Positions 24,790 to 36,741 of a DNA stretch of 64,000 bases are shown one piece after another. Position 1 is the stretch's first letter, and each line of letters opens with the position of its first letter. The stretch spans positions 109,917,800 to 109,981,799 of the forward strand of contig CM056993.1 in NCBI GenBank assembly GCA_029891345.1. The letters run 5' to 3'. The position numbers and the translations under genes are program-made. The notes under the pieces are model-generated. The model worked only from the letters and a program-made list of their open reading frames with translations, searched no databases and was not told the DNA's origin. The DNA is from Dryococelus australis. Lineage: Eukaryota; Arthropoda; Insecta; Phasmatodea; Phasmatidae.

Positions 24790-26080
24790 GCTCATGAACC
24801 AAGGGCATCAATTTGCCGGTCGCGACCTCAGCAAAGAACAAGCTTTCCTATAAAGTTAAAAAGAAAAAGTCTTTACCTGAAAACAGCCAACGTGTCAGAA
24901 CTCGCATCTGGAAAAAAACAATTCTCCCCACGATTCAAGGCGAATTAATGTGTCCACAGCTCAATTGCATGGAACAGTAACTTCACGTAACACGTCTGTA
25001 ACAGTAACACGTCTGAGATCCTCGTTCGCGGCTACTGCTGGCACGAAACAAAATACTCTGTAATACTGAACGTGTAGTAACATTTTTAGCTTTATTTTTT
25101 CGAAATATTTCGCACCGATTCGCAGGAACTGGCGTGTAATATTCTAAGCCATGTTGTGTGTATATATAGGGAGAGTTTTGAAATCTTAATGAACAGCTCT
25201 CAGTGAATAATAATAAAACAATAGGGAAGGGACGCCAAAATAAGCGTATATTCTCAATTAAATTTAGCTAGCCTTCATTCTGTGCCAGTTTGAAATGTAG
25301 AGCTGGTAACGGCATGTCTTTTTGTTACAATTATTAAGATTTACTATCATAATTACTAATGAATAATTTGCACATTACTTTTACTAAACTGATAGAAGTA
25401 ATGTATTTAATGTAATATGTTGGGCCTAACTAATGCCCTATATTTATGGATCACGAAGAAAGCACTCAAAAGAAAATTCGGATATCATCGGACGGAATCG
25501 TTTGTTAACAGAATATCGGGTTTGTGCGTGATGCACAATGCACTTGTTTTCAGAGCAACTTATTAATATATAATCACTGCTACTGATCTACGATGGTTTT
25601 TCTTGATATCTAAAATCTGTGGTTGTGTATTCTTGAGCGTTAACATTTAAGGGTGGATTCCAGTTTACTAAAATTATAAAATTATCACCGATTTTGGGAC
25701 ACTGTATAAAACATATCAAGGCCTGTCAGTAACTGGCATTGTTTCGTTGATTTGTTTTCGTCAGTATTCGTTTACGAATATATCACGCAGACGTTTGTTG
25801 CAATCATCGAAAAGTGAACTTTCAATGCATTGTGAAGTATTATTTTTTCTAAGTAGTAAAACACAAGCGTGCGCCTTAATTAACGAATGTTTGAACATTT
25901 TCCTGAGAACAGAATTTATCAACGAATTCATTTCTTTTATGTTAATATTTTCCCACTATAACAAATCCTGTAAAATAAAATATAAAAATGTATAATTCCT
26001 GTAACTACGGAAAATGAAAAGTGTTGTATTGCGAGAACTGGAATATGAAAGTAATTCATCCACATCCACTGAGGTAAATT
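24790..26080. other. AT-rich non-coding stretch
   Basis: I see no gene or repeat. A small local duplication of a GTAACACGTCTG-type motif lies near 24,985-25,015. Confidence 0.45.
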
Positions 26081-26839
26081 GTCTGGTCCCCCACGTGGGC
26101 CGCTGATTCATTGCGTGAGGCTCTGAAACGGATCTTATGTCTTATTGGCTAATACCTGTTGCAATAAGTTCTCTATTAACCGGCAAGTAAGTTTCCAGGC
26201 ACCAAATAATTAACATTGTTCCAACATGACGCTGATCAATGACACGATTTTGCTGGCGTGCAAGATAACCTGTATTTTTAAGGATTCTGTGATGGTGCCT
26301 GAAGGAGCAATCGAGTTGCCTAACGATCGAGTAAAGGAGAATTAGCTGAATTGGTGACGACATAAAGACAAATGTTATGTTGCTAGTGAGACGTTAAAGC
26401 GTCTATTTTTTTGCGCATTGCTGTATTAAAGTTGCGTAGATGTCACAAATATGAAAAGAATTTTAGAAATTTAAAAACGTTCCCTTGCTGTTGTCATGTG
26501 GTAAATTAGATAATTCGTTGTTATTTCATGCCGTTCGGCCTAAAACCTTTGTTGTGAGCTTTTGCACCATGATATTTTCGAAACACCAAGCTGGGTATGG
26601 AAATCGCTACAAACTTAAGCTGTGCATGAAGCTTCATGAAACCATTTCGGACAGAGCTGTCCGACGAATATGAGTACGCTTTTTTGGGATTATCTATGCG
26701 GAAAATAGTATTATCGTGTGCTTCAAAATAGCATAGATGTTTGGAGGATACGGTAGGAAATTGGGTTATAACCCTCTAACATGCCCCTTGGCTTTCCTGC
26801 CTTCGCTAAACATGAGAAATATGGTGCGCGCTAATCAAT

Positions 26840-27330
26840 GCGTGATTGTTACGATATCCTCTACGCCGCCAAATCAGATCACCTCTAAAGTTGAAGCGAT
26901 ATTCATCAGAGACAAATACATTGCCCTCCTGCCTCCAGTGCAATGTCAATTGCACGACTGACGACGCCGTACGAAGCCAACCAAGCTGTTGAATGTGAAG
27001 TTTGCAGTGGGTGCCATGTCAGTAACGCTAACTCATTCAAAATACGATAAACTGTTGTTGGGAAAACCTCCGTATTCAGTGGAGACCCCACAGACTACAG
27101 TATCTGCCTGGATGGTGTAATACTGTCTGCTAAAGCACATCAGTGGATATGGCTATCTTCTCTACCTGCAGTGCGTCTGCAGGAACCAGTACCCGACCGA
27201 CGTGACGTACAACCTGTACTAATCCATTCCTGTACACTTAGTGTCACAGTGGTCACTGCACGACTAATGTGACTGGCTGTAGGGCGAGTCGACCATGCGG
27301 CGCCATGCATTCCGACAATGCTACACTCTT
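26840..27330 (-). pseudogene. Tc1-like transposase remnant
   Basis: The minus strand shows two separated pieces of a Tc1/mariner transposase. A DNA-binding part (about 27,140-27,225) contains RRSGTGSCRRTAGREDSHI, like the R-x-G-x-GRPR-x-T-x-x-ED-R-x-I pattern between the HTH motifs. A catalytic-core part (about 26,850-26,930) reads FVSDEYRFNF...WRRRGYRNN, matching the second-Asp block (F-x-DE-x-RF) and the following W-x-R-RG. The pieces are in different frames with stops between, and the third catalytic block is not visible. A dead DNA transposon; terminal repeats were not found. Confidence 0.6.
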
Positions 27331-27434
27331 CATATGGCTCAGAGTGCAGTACTCAGCTTGTCTACGCTGAGAAAAAATATAGTCGTAGAGACCATCTAGA
27401 CGGTTAAAATAGGGACAGCCATCTGATGATTTGG

Positions 27435-27651
27435 AGGATTGAGAGATTTTGGGTGCGTCTTAACACCGAGGTTTTGATAGCCGATGAGGGTAAAATGAAC
27501 TGAGGATGGAGCAGCGCCAGATTGCAAAGACGGGGAAACGGGAGATCCCCGAGAAAACTTGCGAAATGCCGGGAGTGACGCGGCCGGGGATTGAACCCGG
27601 TTCACCATGGTGGGAGGCGAGCAGTCTAACCGCTCAGCCACCGCGGTCCCC
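27435..27651 (-). repeat. tRNA-derived SINE, minus strand
   Basis: Reading the minus strand from 27,651: GGGACCGCGGTGGCTGAGCG (A-box region), GCCTCCCACCATGGTGAACC, B box GGTTCAATCCCCGG, then CGGGGATCTCCCGTTTCCCC and the tail GATTTTG-type end near 27,435. Much of the inner body is deleted relative to the 22.3-kb copy. Confidence 0.8.
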
Positions 27652-30650
27652 TAATGGGTGGCAGGTGTCATCTAATAGATGGCAATACCAACAGAACTGT
27701 TCGTTGTATTCCTGTGTTTGCAGTTGTACATATGGTTGCTACAGCAGACCACCACGTTCCTACTACAAAACAGATAGAACCTCCAACCGGACAAATTCGA
27801 CAATATTGGGATCAAATACACTAGCGACCAATACCTGACAGATCTATATAAATTGCTAAGGCGAGTGTTCGAAAAAAAAAAACTAGTGGCAAGAGGTGTT
27901 ACTATTAGGTCCTATTATATTTTCAGAACTGACTCAAAATGCATAATAACTATCATTTGTTAGAAAATATTTTCCACTTTTTTTAACATGTGACATATTA
28001 TTATGAATTACTTTTCGTCGTCTAATTTTTGGTCATTGTTAAATAAACTTTCCATTGAGACAAGAAAGTTTGTTCCTCATATCCACCATGTTGGTATTGT
28101 AACTTTACTATCATTGGAATGTAATATTAAACAGAGGTGCTGCTGTCTGCTGGCTGGAGGTGATAACACCGGTGGATTTTCTCGCAAAAACCTTCAAGCT
28201 ACCCGGCATTGACCTCTGGTGATTCCGCAACAACAAGGATTGCAATAACCTTACAGAATGTTCTGTTGATAGTACTGAATAGTTATATAACTGTGTTTGA
28301 CGGTAGTAGCAACAGAATATTCTGCTATGTTACTACAATCCTAGTCGTCGTGGGAACAATACAAATATTGTTAAAGTTGTTCGTTAGGATGTACTATCTG
28401 TTTTGTAGTAAACGCGGTGATCTGCAGTAGAAGCCGTAGTATGCACAGTAGCAAATACAACCACAGACAGGAGAATAACAAACAGTTTTCTTGGTATTGC
28501 CATCCATGTTAAAAATACTTAGATAATACCCATAACTCATTACATGGCTGCATTTTTACAATCTACATTGTTCCTATAACCATGTTTTTCTCAGTGCAAC
28601 GCCCCATGGCATATTCATCTTCACGTGACAACTAACGTACTCTACATGACGTGCATATTCGGTGTCCAGCAGTGTACACAATTTGAGTAGCAGTAAATCT
28701 GCTGATTACAGAGATGTATAAGTGAATAAAAACAAGAATCCTTCATACCTTTTATGTCAATGGATATGGAAGACGTATGGTCAACACGGATAAACTAAGC
28801 ATGATACAATGGATGTTATTGATTGCTGCCATCCTAAAGAGAAGGTCTGTGTAGTACGTGGTCAACCTCAAGGATGACGTTAGGGAATTAATACCAAGAT
28901 GCAAATTAATTGGGGGAAGCAGGGAAATTTTCCCTACCCCTAGATAAAAATGTTTCTCTGCCTCATGTGCGGAAAACCGTTACCCTACCAAAGAAAGTGA
29001 TTTCCCTCATTAATAACTAAGGGATTTATTTCTTTATTTAAGTTCAACGGTATTTGGCCTATGTGTATTTTCCGAACTCATTATTTCAGTCAGATTGCTT
29101 TTGTTGGAAAAAAGGGGGGCGGGTTACATTCTTTCAGATTATCTACATTCTTATTTAAATAAATGTCGTCGTTAAGTTCCTGACATTTCCATTTTTAAAG
29201 TCATCCGTTTTCAAGACGGTTAATCAACCGATGCATTAGGTATTTTTATTTGTAGTAAAAAAAAATTAGAAAAATAATTTTATCAACGTTTGTTCATGCA
29301 TAAATATTGTGCATCATGGTCTGTACTGTTACAACTGCAATTTTAAATTAATTTTATCCTCCGAACCTATTTTGTTGCTTCTGAATATTTACACTTAACA
29401 CAAGTATCCCAGTGTGTTATTAGGTTAGGTATAGTGCATACAGTTTACAAATATAATAAATATTTACTAAAGGCGCAAAACATTATTTTAGCTTTCGCTC
29501 ACACGAAACACCATTTATGGTAACACTACAAAAAATTTTTGTCCACCAAAAATTCCCCTGTGCCCTCCCCCCCTTTTCCAAAAAAAAATTAGTTTTGTAC
29601 TCTCATTAACACTTCAAACGTGGACACATGCGTTGTTATTCAAGATATCCGTAAACTTACGGTAATTTCTACGGAGCGTTCAGTTGATTTACGGATACTT
29701 CCGTAAAGACGAACCTTTTTGTGTATCCTTTACCTTTTCGTGTCGGGGACGAAAAATCCAAAGTTTATGAGACGCCTGTCTCACCCTTGCATCCCGAAAA
29801 CGACCATGCCCGTGACAGTGAGGACATTGGTGTCTCTCATATCTGTAATTACGTATATAATATGTTGTTGCAAATTGCCTACATCAGACAACACCACTTC
29901 AAATACGCTTACGATATGGAAAGCTAAATTGCGCCTCGGTTATTTTATTATAATTATTGTTTAAGTAATTTTTTACGTAATTCCGCCAGGTAATTTGACA
30001 GGTATAGTCTTAGAAACATATTTATTTGTTACATCTTCAAATTTCAACCCAAATAGAGGGGTAAGTACTTTTTGTACGCCGTATAACACACGTTTACTAC
30101 ATACATTTCTATTTCATTTTTTCTCACCGTATGGCATACAAAATACAACTGTTGAATAACTTAAATAAAGTGGAAACCAGCCTTGTTTCCAGAACTGTCA
30201 AAATGAAATTAGTGTCTTCGACTAAGATTAGCTCGCTCATTGTTTAACTAAAGATATTTTATGTCTTATAAATCTTTGTCACACGTCCCCTGATCAAGTT
30301 TCAACGCAGTTAAAACAAATAATTTATTTCTTATAAACTTGAATTTGATATAAAATATCGGTGTTGTGGGTGCGTCGGGGACACGACTTTAGGTTGGCTG
30401 AAATTTCTATTTCTTTGAGGTGCGAGAATAAAATTGAAGTAACGAAACGGATACTTGTCTTTTATGATTTAAATTGACATAACCACACGATATATTTCGT
30501 TTGGCATCGAAATCAGTTCGCTAGCACATCGCAGTCGCGAGACGTACTGTCCAGAAATTTCCGCCCGCACCCAGAATTCCCTGCATTTGTTGCGTACCCT
30601 GCCCTCTCCTCGCGCATGCGTGGTGACAACTCAGGGCCATTCTTGCATCT
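27652..30650. other. Unassigned non-coding stretch
   Basis: No gene. A possible ~480-bp inverted-repeat element has G-rich ends (about 29,104-29,124, TTGGAAAAAAGGGGGGCGGG, against 29,561-29,583 in reverse). Open frames near 28,003-28,430 and 29,719-29,964 show no recognisable protein. Confidence 0.4.
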
Positions 30651-30654
30651 TAGG

Positions 30655-31037
30655 CCATAGACTAAAGATAAGGTAGGCCGATCTCGCTGGCTGCGTACAA
30701 CCAATCTCCGTGTCCCAACAATGAGCATCTTTTCTGCCTACACTTTTAGCAAAAATGGCGTGGATTAAATTTGAGGTGATAATACTGTTTAGTAAACAAG
30801 TGCTTTGGGATATTTTCATAGCTCCTCTAACAAATTTGTAATAAATTTTTATCAAATTCAAATTGGTATGAGTATTTTATTAATGTAATAGTACATACCA
30901 TTTTTAAATGAAGATATAAACAAACACGTTCATCATTATTGACCATATGGCTTTGACAGTTGTGTTCCTTTGGGGTAGGTCAATGCTGGGGACATGCGCA
31001 GATGACGAATAATCGGTCTACCTCATCTTTAGTCTGT
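30655..31037. mobile_element. TIR element (family D)
   Basis: About 380-bp element whose ends are imperfect inverted repeats of ~26 bp: left ATAGACTAAAGATAAGGTAG, right (reversed) ACAGACTAAAGATGAGGTAG. The right half reappears at 53,783-53,900 and degraded at 16,690-16,785, so it is a dispersed family. No coding sequence; superfamily unknown. Confidence 0.6.
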
Positions 31038-31039
31038 GT

Positions 31040-34000
31040 CTTAGGCAAGATTTAAAACAACCCGTCGCGTCCGTCCGTCATCCGCCTTTTCGTCTCCCAG
31101 CGAGCGATTTACAACTAAACATCGTACGTCCGTCGTAAGCTCATTGCTGCAAACTAATAAAAACAAAAATGTTTACAAATAAAAAAATCTCCATAAAAAT
31201 GAGAATTTTTGGCGGTATTGTGTTTTTAAGTAGGGCCTACCCAAAATGCACACGCACGTACGCAACGGAAATAATCGATGTAAAAAATGTAATATGTAGA
31301 GCATGATTTCATTACTTCTACTATTGCACTAAAGGAGACAGTTTTTTTCCAAACGTAATAATCTATTAATTTTCAGAAAAAAGTAACTTAATTTATTTTT
31401 ACACTTACATAAACAGACATATGTAAACAGAATACAGCTAAATCAAAACACTGCACACACTACAAGTAGTATGACAAGGGGGGGGGGGGGGGGTCCCCAC
31501 CCCACTTTCGGTTAATCGTATTATTGATTTGATATCAAACTAATTGAAAGGGTTAATCAAAAAAGGGCTCATCCTTAATCCGATTGTAATCCGATCTTAA
31601 TCCTACGAAAATTTTCTTAATCTGATCATAATCCGATCAAGAATTGAAAGGGTTAAATTTTATTTAAAGGGTTAATTTTTTTCTTGATTTTGTACTTATT
31701 TCTTTCTTTCATTTGGGGGGGGAGGAGGGTAGCAGGAGCTCTGTACGATGTTGACGGTGTGGTGTCCTCAAGGTGACTGAAAAGATTAGTGGGTTGGAAT
31801 GTCTTATATAGGTGTAGAGTTTAGTGCAAGAGTGGCTAATTTTCTCTAATTTGTCTAATTTTTTAGGGGTGTTGTAGGGATGTTGGTGGTATATAGTCGA
31901 TTTAACACACGGGATAAATTCAGATTGTTTAAACGATTTCTAAGAGTGGCCTAAGTGTAAATTTCATGTTTTTTTTGTGGATATTGCTCGTAGATGGTAG
32001 ATAGGGGACTTTAAAAGATGCGATTTACCTGTTAAACGATCTGTTTTCGGAATGCAATTAAACGTTAGAGAATTTCAGAATGTTCTGCATATGAATAAAT
32101 TACATGCAGCGAATCGAAAATTTCAAACGACTATGTGAATAATGAGTGGAATTATGTGAGTCTTAAACTTAACGTGAGTCTCGAGCTTAGAAATATAATT
32201 TACATGAGAGAGAATTTTAACTACATGTATAACATCTGATGTCGACACGTGCAAACTCACTAAACGAAATCCAGCTAGTCAGTATGAATAAATAAATATT
32301 TCCAAACTCGCATTTGAATTATGCAATTTGAATTTTAAACAGATGCAATAGTGTAATAGAAATACACGTACACTACTTAACACCTCTCTAACATACTTTG
32401 AGTATTTTTTTTTAATTCGTCCATTTGATGTGGAGTCTGATGTATTAATGAGTCCCGTGTAGCAATTACGTCGTCTTATAAGCTCTGTGTGTGTGTGTGT
32501 GTATGTGTGTGTGTGTGTGTGTGTGGAGAACCTGATTATATACGTTTAGCGAAGCCGGCGTCTTAAAGACGAATGAGTTGGAATTGACAAAAAAACTGCA
32601 TTCGTCCTACAACAGACAACGAAACAATAATTCTACAATTTCTGTTAAATCTGTGAAATTCACATCACTTAGAGATAACAAAACACGAGTTGAAAATGCT
32701 ACCAAGTTTCGTCTACCAAACACAGAAATTGAAAACTTATCGCAATATTGACTAAACATATTAACATGTTTAATATATTAAAATGTAATCACAGGTATTG
32801 CTATAGAGATGAAGGTAGGTGCGATGGTCGCCGGTGCGTAGTTTGAGCTACCCCCGATGGTGGCCTGGTCAGCCACCAAGTGTCTAGAGGTGCAGTGTTT
32901 AGCTGGTTCAGAGGAACGTATGAGTAGCATGCCTGTCTCCCACAAGCGTTGATGAACGACTGAATATGACTCCGACTGCCTACAGGGGTGTAGATTGGGA
33001 ACTGGCTGCCTGCACCCTCTTTCCCCTACCCACCAGACCGCATTTAAGGAGCCTGAGGTCAAGAAATCCACTTGTTACCCCTTTCCTCTCCCCACCTCTC
33101 ATCAGTGCGCATTGCCCCGAACTGCCAGTGATCGTTAAATGTTTTCAGTAATTTCTCAAAATGACGTCATCTGCCTACTTGCGTTAATATAGGAGGAATC
33201 CTGCCTGCCACCCCCTCACAACCAAGCCACCCGCCCCATTCTGCACCCCTCGCCTTCAGAACTGGTCCGACTCCACGATGCCAACCATCTCTACGCCCCC
33301 TATCACACCTCGTCAGAGTGCGTGGTCCTGAGGGTCTTTCACCCATCTGTCCTCTATTGTCATTTTTCGCAACTGATTCAAGATGATGACAAATGCCTAG
33401 TTGAGTGCAGATCGGGAGCTGGCTGCTCGTATCCACCCTACCCTCCACCCCTCAGAACCGGCCAGATTCCAGAGGAACGTGCCCCCTACCACCCCTACTC
33501 CAGAAGCTGTCTGTGCGAAAAGCGAGTTCTTCTCCAAGACCACGGCTATGCACCCCTCCCCAACTACAGTATTCAGAAAGTCCTTCGCCTCCAGAGCGCT
33601 GCTTCGGCTATGAACGAAGCTTGCTTCAAGGCCAAAGTGACGGTTTCCCTAGGGAGGCAGCAGCGGATTTTGAACTAACCTGGGCTATTTCCCCTCTCCC
33701 CTACCAACTGTTATTTTCGCTTGGGCACTAAAGCTTCCTCATATTTTTTTTTTTTTTTGGGATGCAAGAGCCTATTGCATTCTCAGCTAATTAAAAAAAA
33801 TTTATATATCCCGCCGATAAAATTTTATTTTCCTCATCACTAAGAAATACATTCCAAATGTTTTTAAAACACCATAAATTCAATTAAAAATACAAACCAT
33901 TTTTCATCAAATTTTCTTCCCCCCGTTTTCCACTAAACTTTATTATCGTTTCCAACAAACTTTATTCCCGTTTCCAATAATATTACAAAACATTTTAAAC

Positions 34001-34490
34001 TGTATTCACATTTTCCAATAACTTTTAACTAATAACTGATTACATTTCATACCAACACAGCTATAAGACACAATTTTAACTCGCTAAGATTTTAAACACT
34101 GAAAGAACACCTTTTTTCAAAACACGTATTTTTATTCAAGTTTTAACTATTGCAATATAAGCAAATACTCGTGTTAAACTTTATTTTCAAACATTGAAAA
34201 CATACGTTAAACAAACATGTTGGAAAAGTTGTTTTAGTTTCAATAAAATGAATATTTATTCATCTAGCAGACAAAAATATTTATTTCACGTATAGTTTTT
34301 CCTAGCCCAGAATTTTTAGAGAGTACTATCATATAGGAAAATATAATATAATGTCGCTAACGTTTATTTGAGAAAGATAGTTCACTACAGCGACGTGTTT
34401 TTACAAAAGATACTGAGACGAGTCATTCTAAAACCTCGTGTACAATACCGGCTAACGGATAGTCGAGAATTGAGTGTATGCGAAAGTGGG
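31040..34490. other. Unassigned stretch, repeat-rich
   Basis: It contains a G-run (31,478-31,493), a patch where AATCCGAT/AATCTGAT words recur (31,575-31,640) bounded by AATTGAAAGGGTTAA on both sides, a TG microsatellite and a C-rich block (33,170-33,560) that partly repeats itself (GGGAACTGGCTGCCTGCACC near 32,998, GGGAGCTGGCTGCTCGTATC near 33,414). Overlapping ORFs in the C-rich block have no recognisable domain. Confidence 0.4.
32486..32525. repeat. (TG)n microsatellite
   Basis: TG array with one A interruption. Confidence 0.9.
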
Positions 34491-34491
34491 T

Positions 34492-34545
34492 GAAACTTAG
34501 GTCTCGAGAGCCAATGAGGGTGAATCGCAAGAGAGAGTTGGAGCA
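34492..34545 (-). repeat. SINE tail fragment
   Basis: Contains GAGAGCCAATGAGGGTGAAT and GAGTTGGAGCAGCG, the reverse complement of the SINE 3' region (GCTGCTCC...CACCCTCATCGGCTCTC). Only the tail portion remains. Confidence 0.5.
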
Positions 34546-34855
34546 GCGAATGAACTTTGTGTGGCCTAGTCGCGAACAGGCGGGAGATATGCACAGCGTG
34601 AAGCGGGCAATGGAATGCTTCAGAAAGGCCCCCCACAGCCCACACTGTACACCACTAACGTTACCCCGCCTGCTTCCATCTGCCTGACAACTTTCACTTC
34701 ACGCACAGAGTCTGATGCCTATACAATAGGACCAGGAGGGAGAACTTCCCCCATCCCTCCGCCGCACCAACAAACTTCACTCCATGATGCGCGTTGCCCT
34801 GTCCGCAGTCCCTCTCCAGTAATCAATTGACTGTATCCCGGGACTTGTCTCGCCC

Positions 34856-35149
34856 TCATCTTTCGCAAGATTTTACTTTTCGCTCCAGGAGCGCGCGGCT
34901 AATGCTTGCTAATAGTTGATATTTCTCGTGTATTGTTTTAGAAAACACGTATACGTTTTCAAATTTAAGTCCATTCGGATGCTCTAACAGTGACATAATA
35001 AAACGGGTTTTACCACATGAAGAAGGACTGCTTATTATGCAATGCATATTTGATGGTAAAATAATACCATGTTTCTGTTCAATTACATTTTCTTTCATAT
35101 TTACAATTGGCAGATGTACATTTAGTTTTATAACATTCGTTTTACACAC
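34856..35149 (-). pseudogene. Viral packaging ATPase, C-terminally truncated
   Basis: A 97-codon open frame carrying the N-terminal part of an A32/FtsK-HerA-type genome-packaging ATPase. The P-loop reads SSPSSCGKT; the usual first Gly of the Walker A is Ser here. It is followed by MSLLEHPNGLKFENVYVFSK, the expected strand after the P-loop. Similarity that I recognise stops around position 34,905; the last ~16 residues look unrelated. Walker B and everything beyond are missing, so most of the protein is gone. The likeliest original start is the internal Met at about residue 18. It is divergent from the PLA2 gene with a short shared upstream region. Confidence 0.65.
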
Positions 35150-35194
35150 TTACACAGTATTACGCAACATACTAACGTAAAACTATAAATGCAG

Positions 35195-35236
<42 letters not shown>

Positions 35237-35257
35237 GTTCGTGGTCAGTTGAACACA
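35150..35257. promoter_or_regulatory. Divergent viral promoter region with TA tract
   Basis: A 108-bp gap between the ATPase and PLA2 start codons contains a (TA)n tract (about 35,199-35,233). Two oppositely transcribed genes must share it. The TA array may have grown from TATA elements, which is inference. An upstream ATG at 35,189 keeps the PLA2 frame open through the TA tract but would give an Ile-Tyr repeat, so it is unlikely to be used. Confidence 0.4.
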
Positions 35258-35821
35258 ATGACTCATACTAAACATATCAAAAAAGGATGCGGTGTATTGA
35301 ATATATTTATTAATAAATTACCATTTGAATTACATTTACCGAAATACAATTATTGCGAACCAGGTACTAAACTTGCAAAACGTTTGGCACAGAACGATCA
35401 AGGAATAAACACTTTGGATAACACGTGTAAAGAACACAATATAATTTACGATCGAACAAACGATTTGAAAGAAAGACATATAGCGGATGCAATTCTAGGC
35501 AATAAATCAGAAAATATAAGGAAGAATCCATCTACATCTATGGGTGAAAATTTTGGAGCTTGGGTTGTTGATAAAGTTATGCGCGCGAAGGTGAAGAGAG
35601 GCCTAGGCTTAAAATGCAAAACTAAACGAATAACAACGAAAGGAGGAATCATTCTAGTCATATTTCCAGCATTAACAGCTCTTGGATCATTCCTCGGATG
35701 GGTTTCGGCAATTAGTAGAGCAGTTAAATCAAAAGGTAAAGGAATGTATTTGAAACCCTATAAAGTTGGACAAGGACGAAAGAAACTCCAAACGTGGAAA
35801 AAAAAACTCAGAAAGTCTTAA
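35258..35821 (+). CDS. PLA2/pX-like viral capsid-associated protein (open)
   Basis: 187 codons from the Met at 35,258 (MTHTKHIKKGCG...), uninterrupted. The N-terminal half resembles the parvovirus-type phospholipase A2 domain: a Ca-loop-like YCEPGT (about residues 33-38), then D..C.EH-N-IIYD (about 57-68) and RHIAD further on. The active-site His is present but the Asp that normally follows it is Asn. The loop is also atypical (EPG). A hydrophobic stretch (IILVIFPALTALGSFLGW, about residues 130-150) and a Lys/Arg-rich tail with KGKGMYLKPYK resemble the adenovirus pX-like tail seen in adintovirus homologues. In such viruses PLA2 helps particles leave endosomes, and pX condenses DNA (family knowledge). 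Activity of this copy is doubtful. It is the only long ORF left open in the element. Confidence 0.7.
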   Translation: MTHTKHIKKGCGVLNIFINKLPFELHLPKYNYCEPGTKLAKRLAQNDQGINTLDNTCKEHNIIYDRTNDLKERHIADAILGNKSENIRKNPSTSMGENFGAWVVDKVMRAKVKRGLGLKCKTKRITTKGGIILVIFPALTALGSFLGWVSAISRAVKSKGKGMYLKPYKVGQGRKKLQTWKKKLRKS

Positions 35822-35952
35822 ATAGTCTTCCAAAACAGACTTTAACAAACAAAGATATTAATGTATTTGTAACGAAGCTGGATATTCCCTGTTTCCGAGG
35901 TGTGTATATGAGAGACGATATACTAAGAAACCAAATCTTTGTGAATGTATGA
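35790..35952 (+). pseudogene. Unassigned viral frame downstream of PLA2/pX
   Basis: A different frame from the PLA2 ORF stays open across its stop codon for about 50 codons to TGA at 35,950-35,952. It includes TLTNKDINVFVTKLDIPCF and RGVYMRDD. It reads like the start of the next viral protein and overlaps the end of the PLA2/pX gene. I cannot name it; a protease or accessory capsid protein N-terminus is possible. No downstream continuation is visible. Confidence 0.35.
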
Positions 35953-35970
35953 TTGTTAACATATAGTAAT

Positions 35971-36655
35971 ATGTCAATTATACTTATAGTAAGTGGTAAT
36001 TCATCTCAATTGCGTGTGGTATATTTCCCTGTGTTGGAGTTAGATGGAGAAATGCAAATAAGTCTAATAGAATTCGTTACTTATAACATCATACAAAAAT
36101 TGATATGCATAACCAATTATTTATGGCTAATATTGGTGAAAACAAAAAAAAAATTGTGATACCGGTAGGATATTATGAGTTGGGTGATATTGAAACATTC
36201 ATTAAAGCAGCATTACCTGAATATGTACATTTCCGATTATGTGGAAATCCAAATACGTTAACTAGTGCAATGTATAGTAACATCGATATCAATGTCTCAG
36301 AAGACAACTCAATTGCAAATATGTTGGGTTATGAACAGAGAGTATATCCAGTTAAGCAATTACACGAATCATTGAAACAGGTTAATATATTTCGATAAAT
36401 GTATGTAATATAAAAGTTAATAATGTAGGTGGTTCGTGTTTTAATGGAAAACCGACGAATACAATACATGAATTCACGTGTGCTGTAGCTCCAGGATATA
36501 AAATAATTGAAAAACCTAATACATTGATATATCTTCCTGTAATAGTGAATCGCATTAATGAAATAGTTGTTACAATTGTCGGTCACGACAGTAAACTTAT
36601 TAATTTTAGAAACAATGAAACTACTGTTCATTTACATTTTAAAAAAAGTATATAA
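35971..36655 (+). pseudogene. Minor capsid-like viral gene, two frameshifts
   Basis: One continuous stretch of viral-looking protein is spread over three frames. It begins near the Met at 35,971, shifts around 36,095-36,130, continues from about 36,105 (GYYELGDIETFIKAALPE, NSIANMLGYEQRVYP) and shifts again at about 36,393-36,398, continuing to a stop at 36,653-36,655 (NTIHEFTCAVAPGYKI, INFRNNETTVHLHF). The homologous type is a capsid-associated protein of adintovirus-like elements, plausibly the single jelly-roll (penton-type) protein, assigned by memory and by its place before the major capsid gene. Two frame changes make it non-functional. Confidence 0.55.
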
Positions 36656-36741
36656 ACACCTTCAGTCAGATGCGCATTACAATAATAATGTGTACTGTGT
36701 ACAATATTAAACTTGGACATTAAGTAGGCAGTTCTTTTAAG

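Noticed and set aside
33167..33731. Pro-rich ORFs in the C-rich block
   Set aside because: Low complexity, open on both strands and internally duplicated; no domain.
35189..35257. N-terminal extension of the PLA2/pX protein from an upstream ATG
   Set aside because: It reads through the TA microsatellite as an Ile-Tyr repeat; the Met at 35,258 is the more natural start.
35258..35821. Parvovirus/densovirus capsid gene, suggested by the PLA2 motif
   Set aside because: The neighbours (packaging ATPase, pX-like tail, adintovirus-type capsid relics) do not fit a parvovirus, which has no such ATPase.
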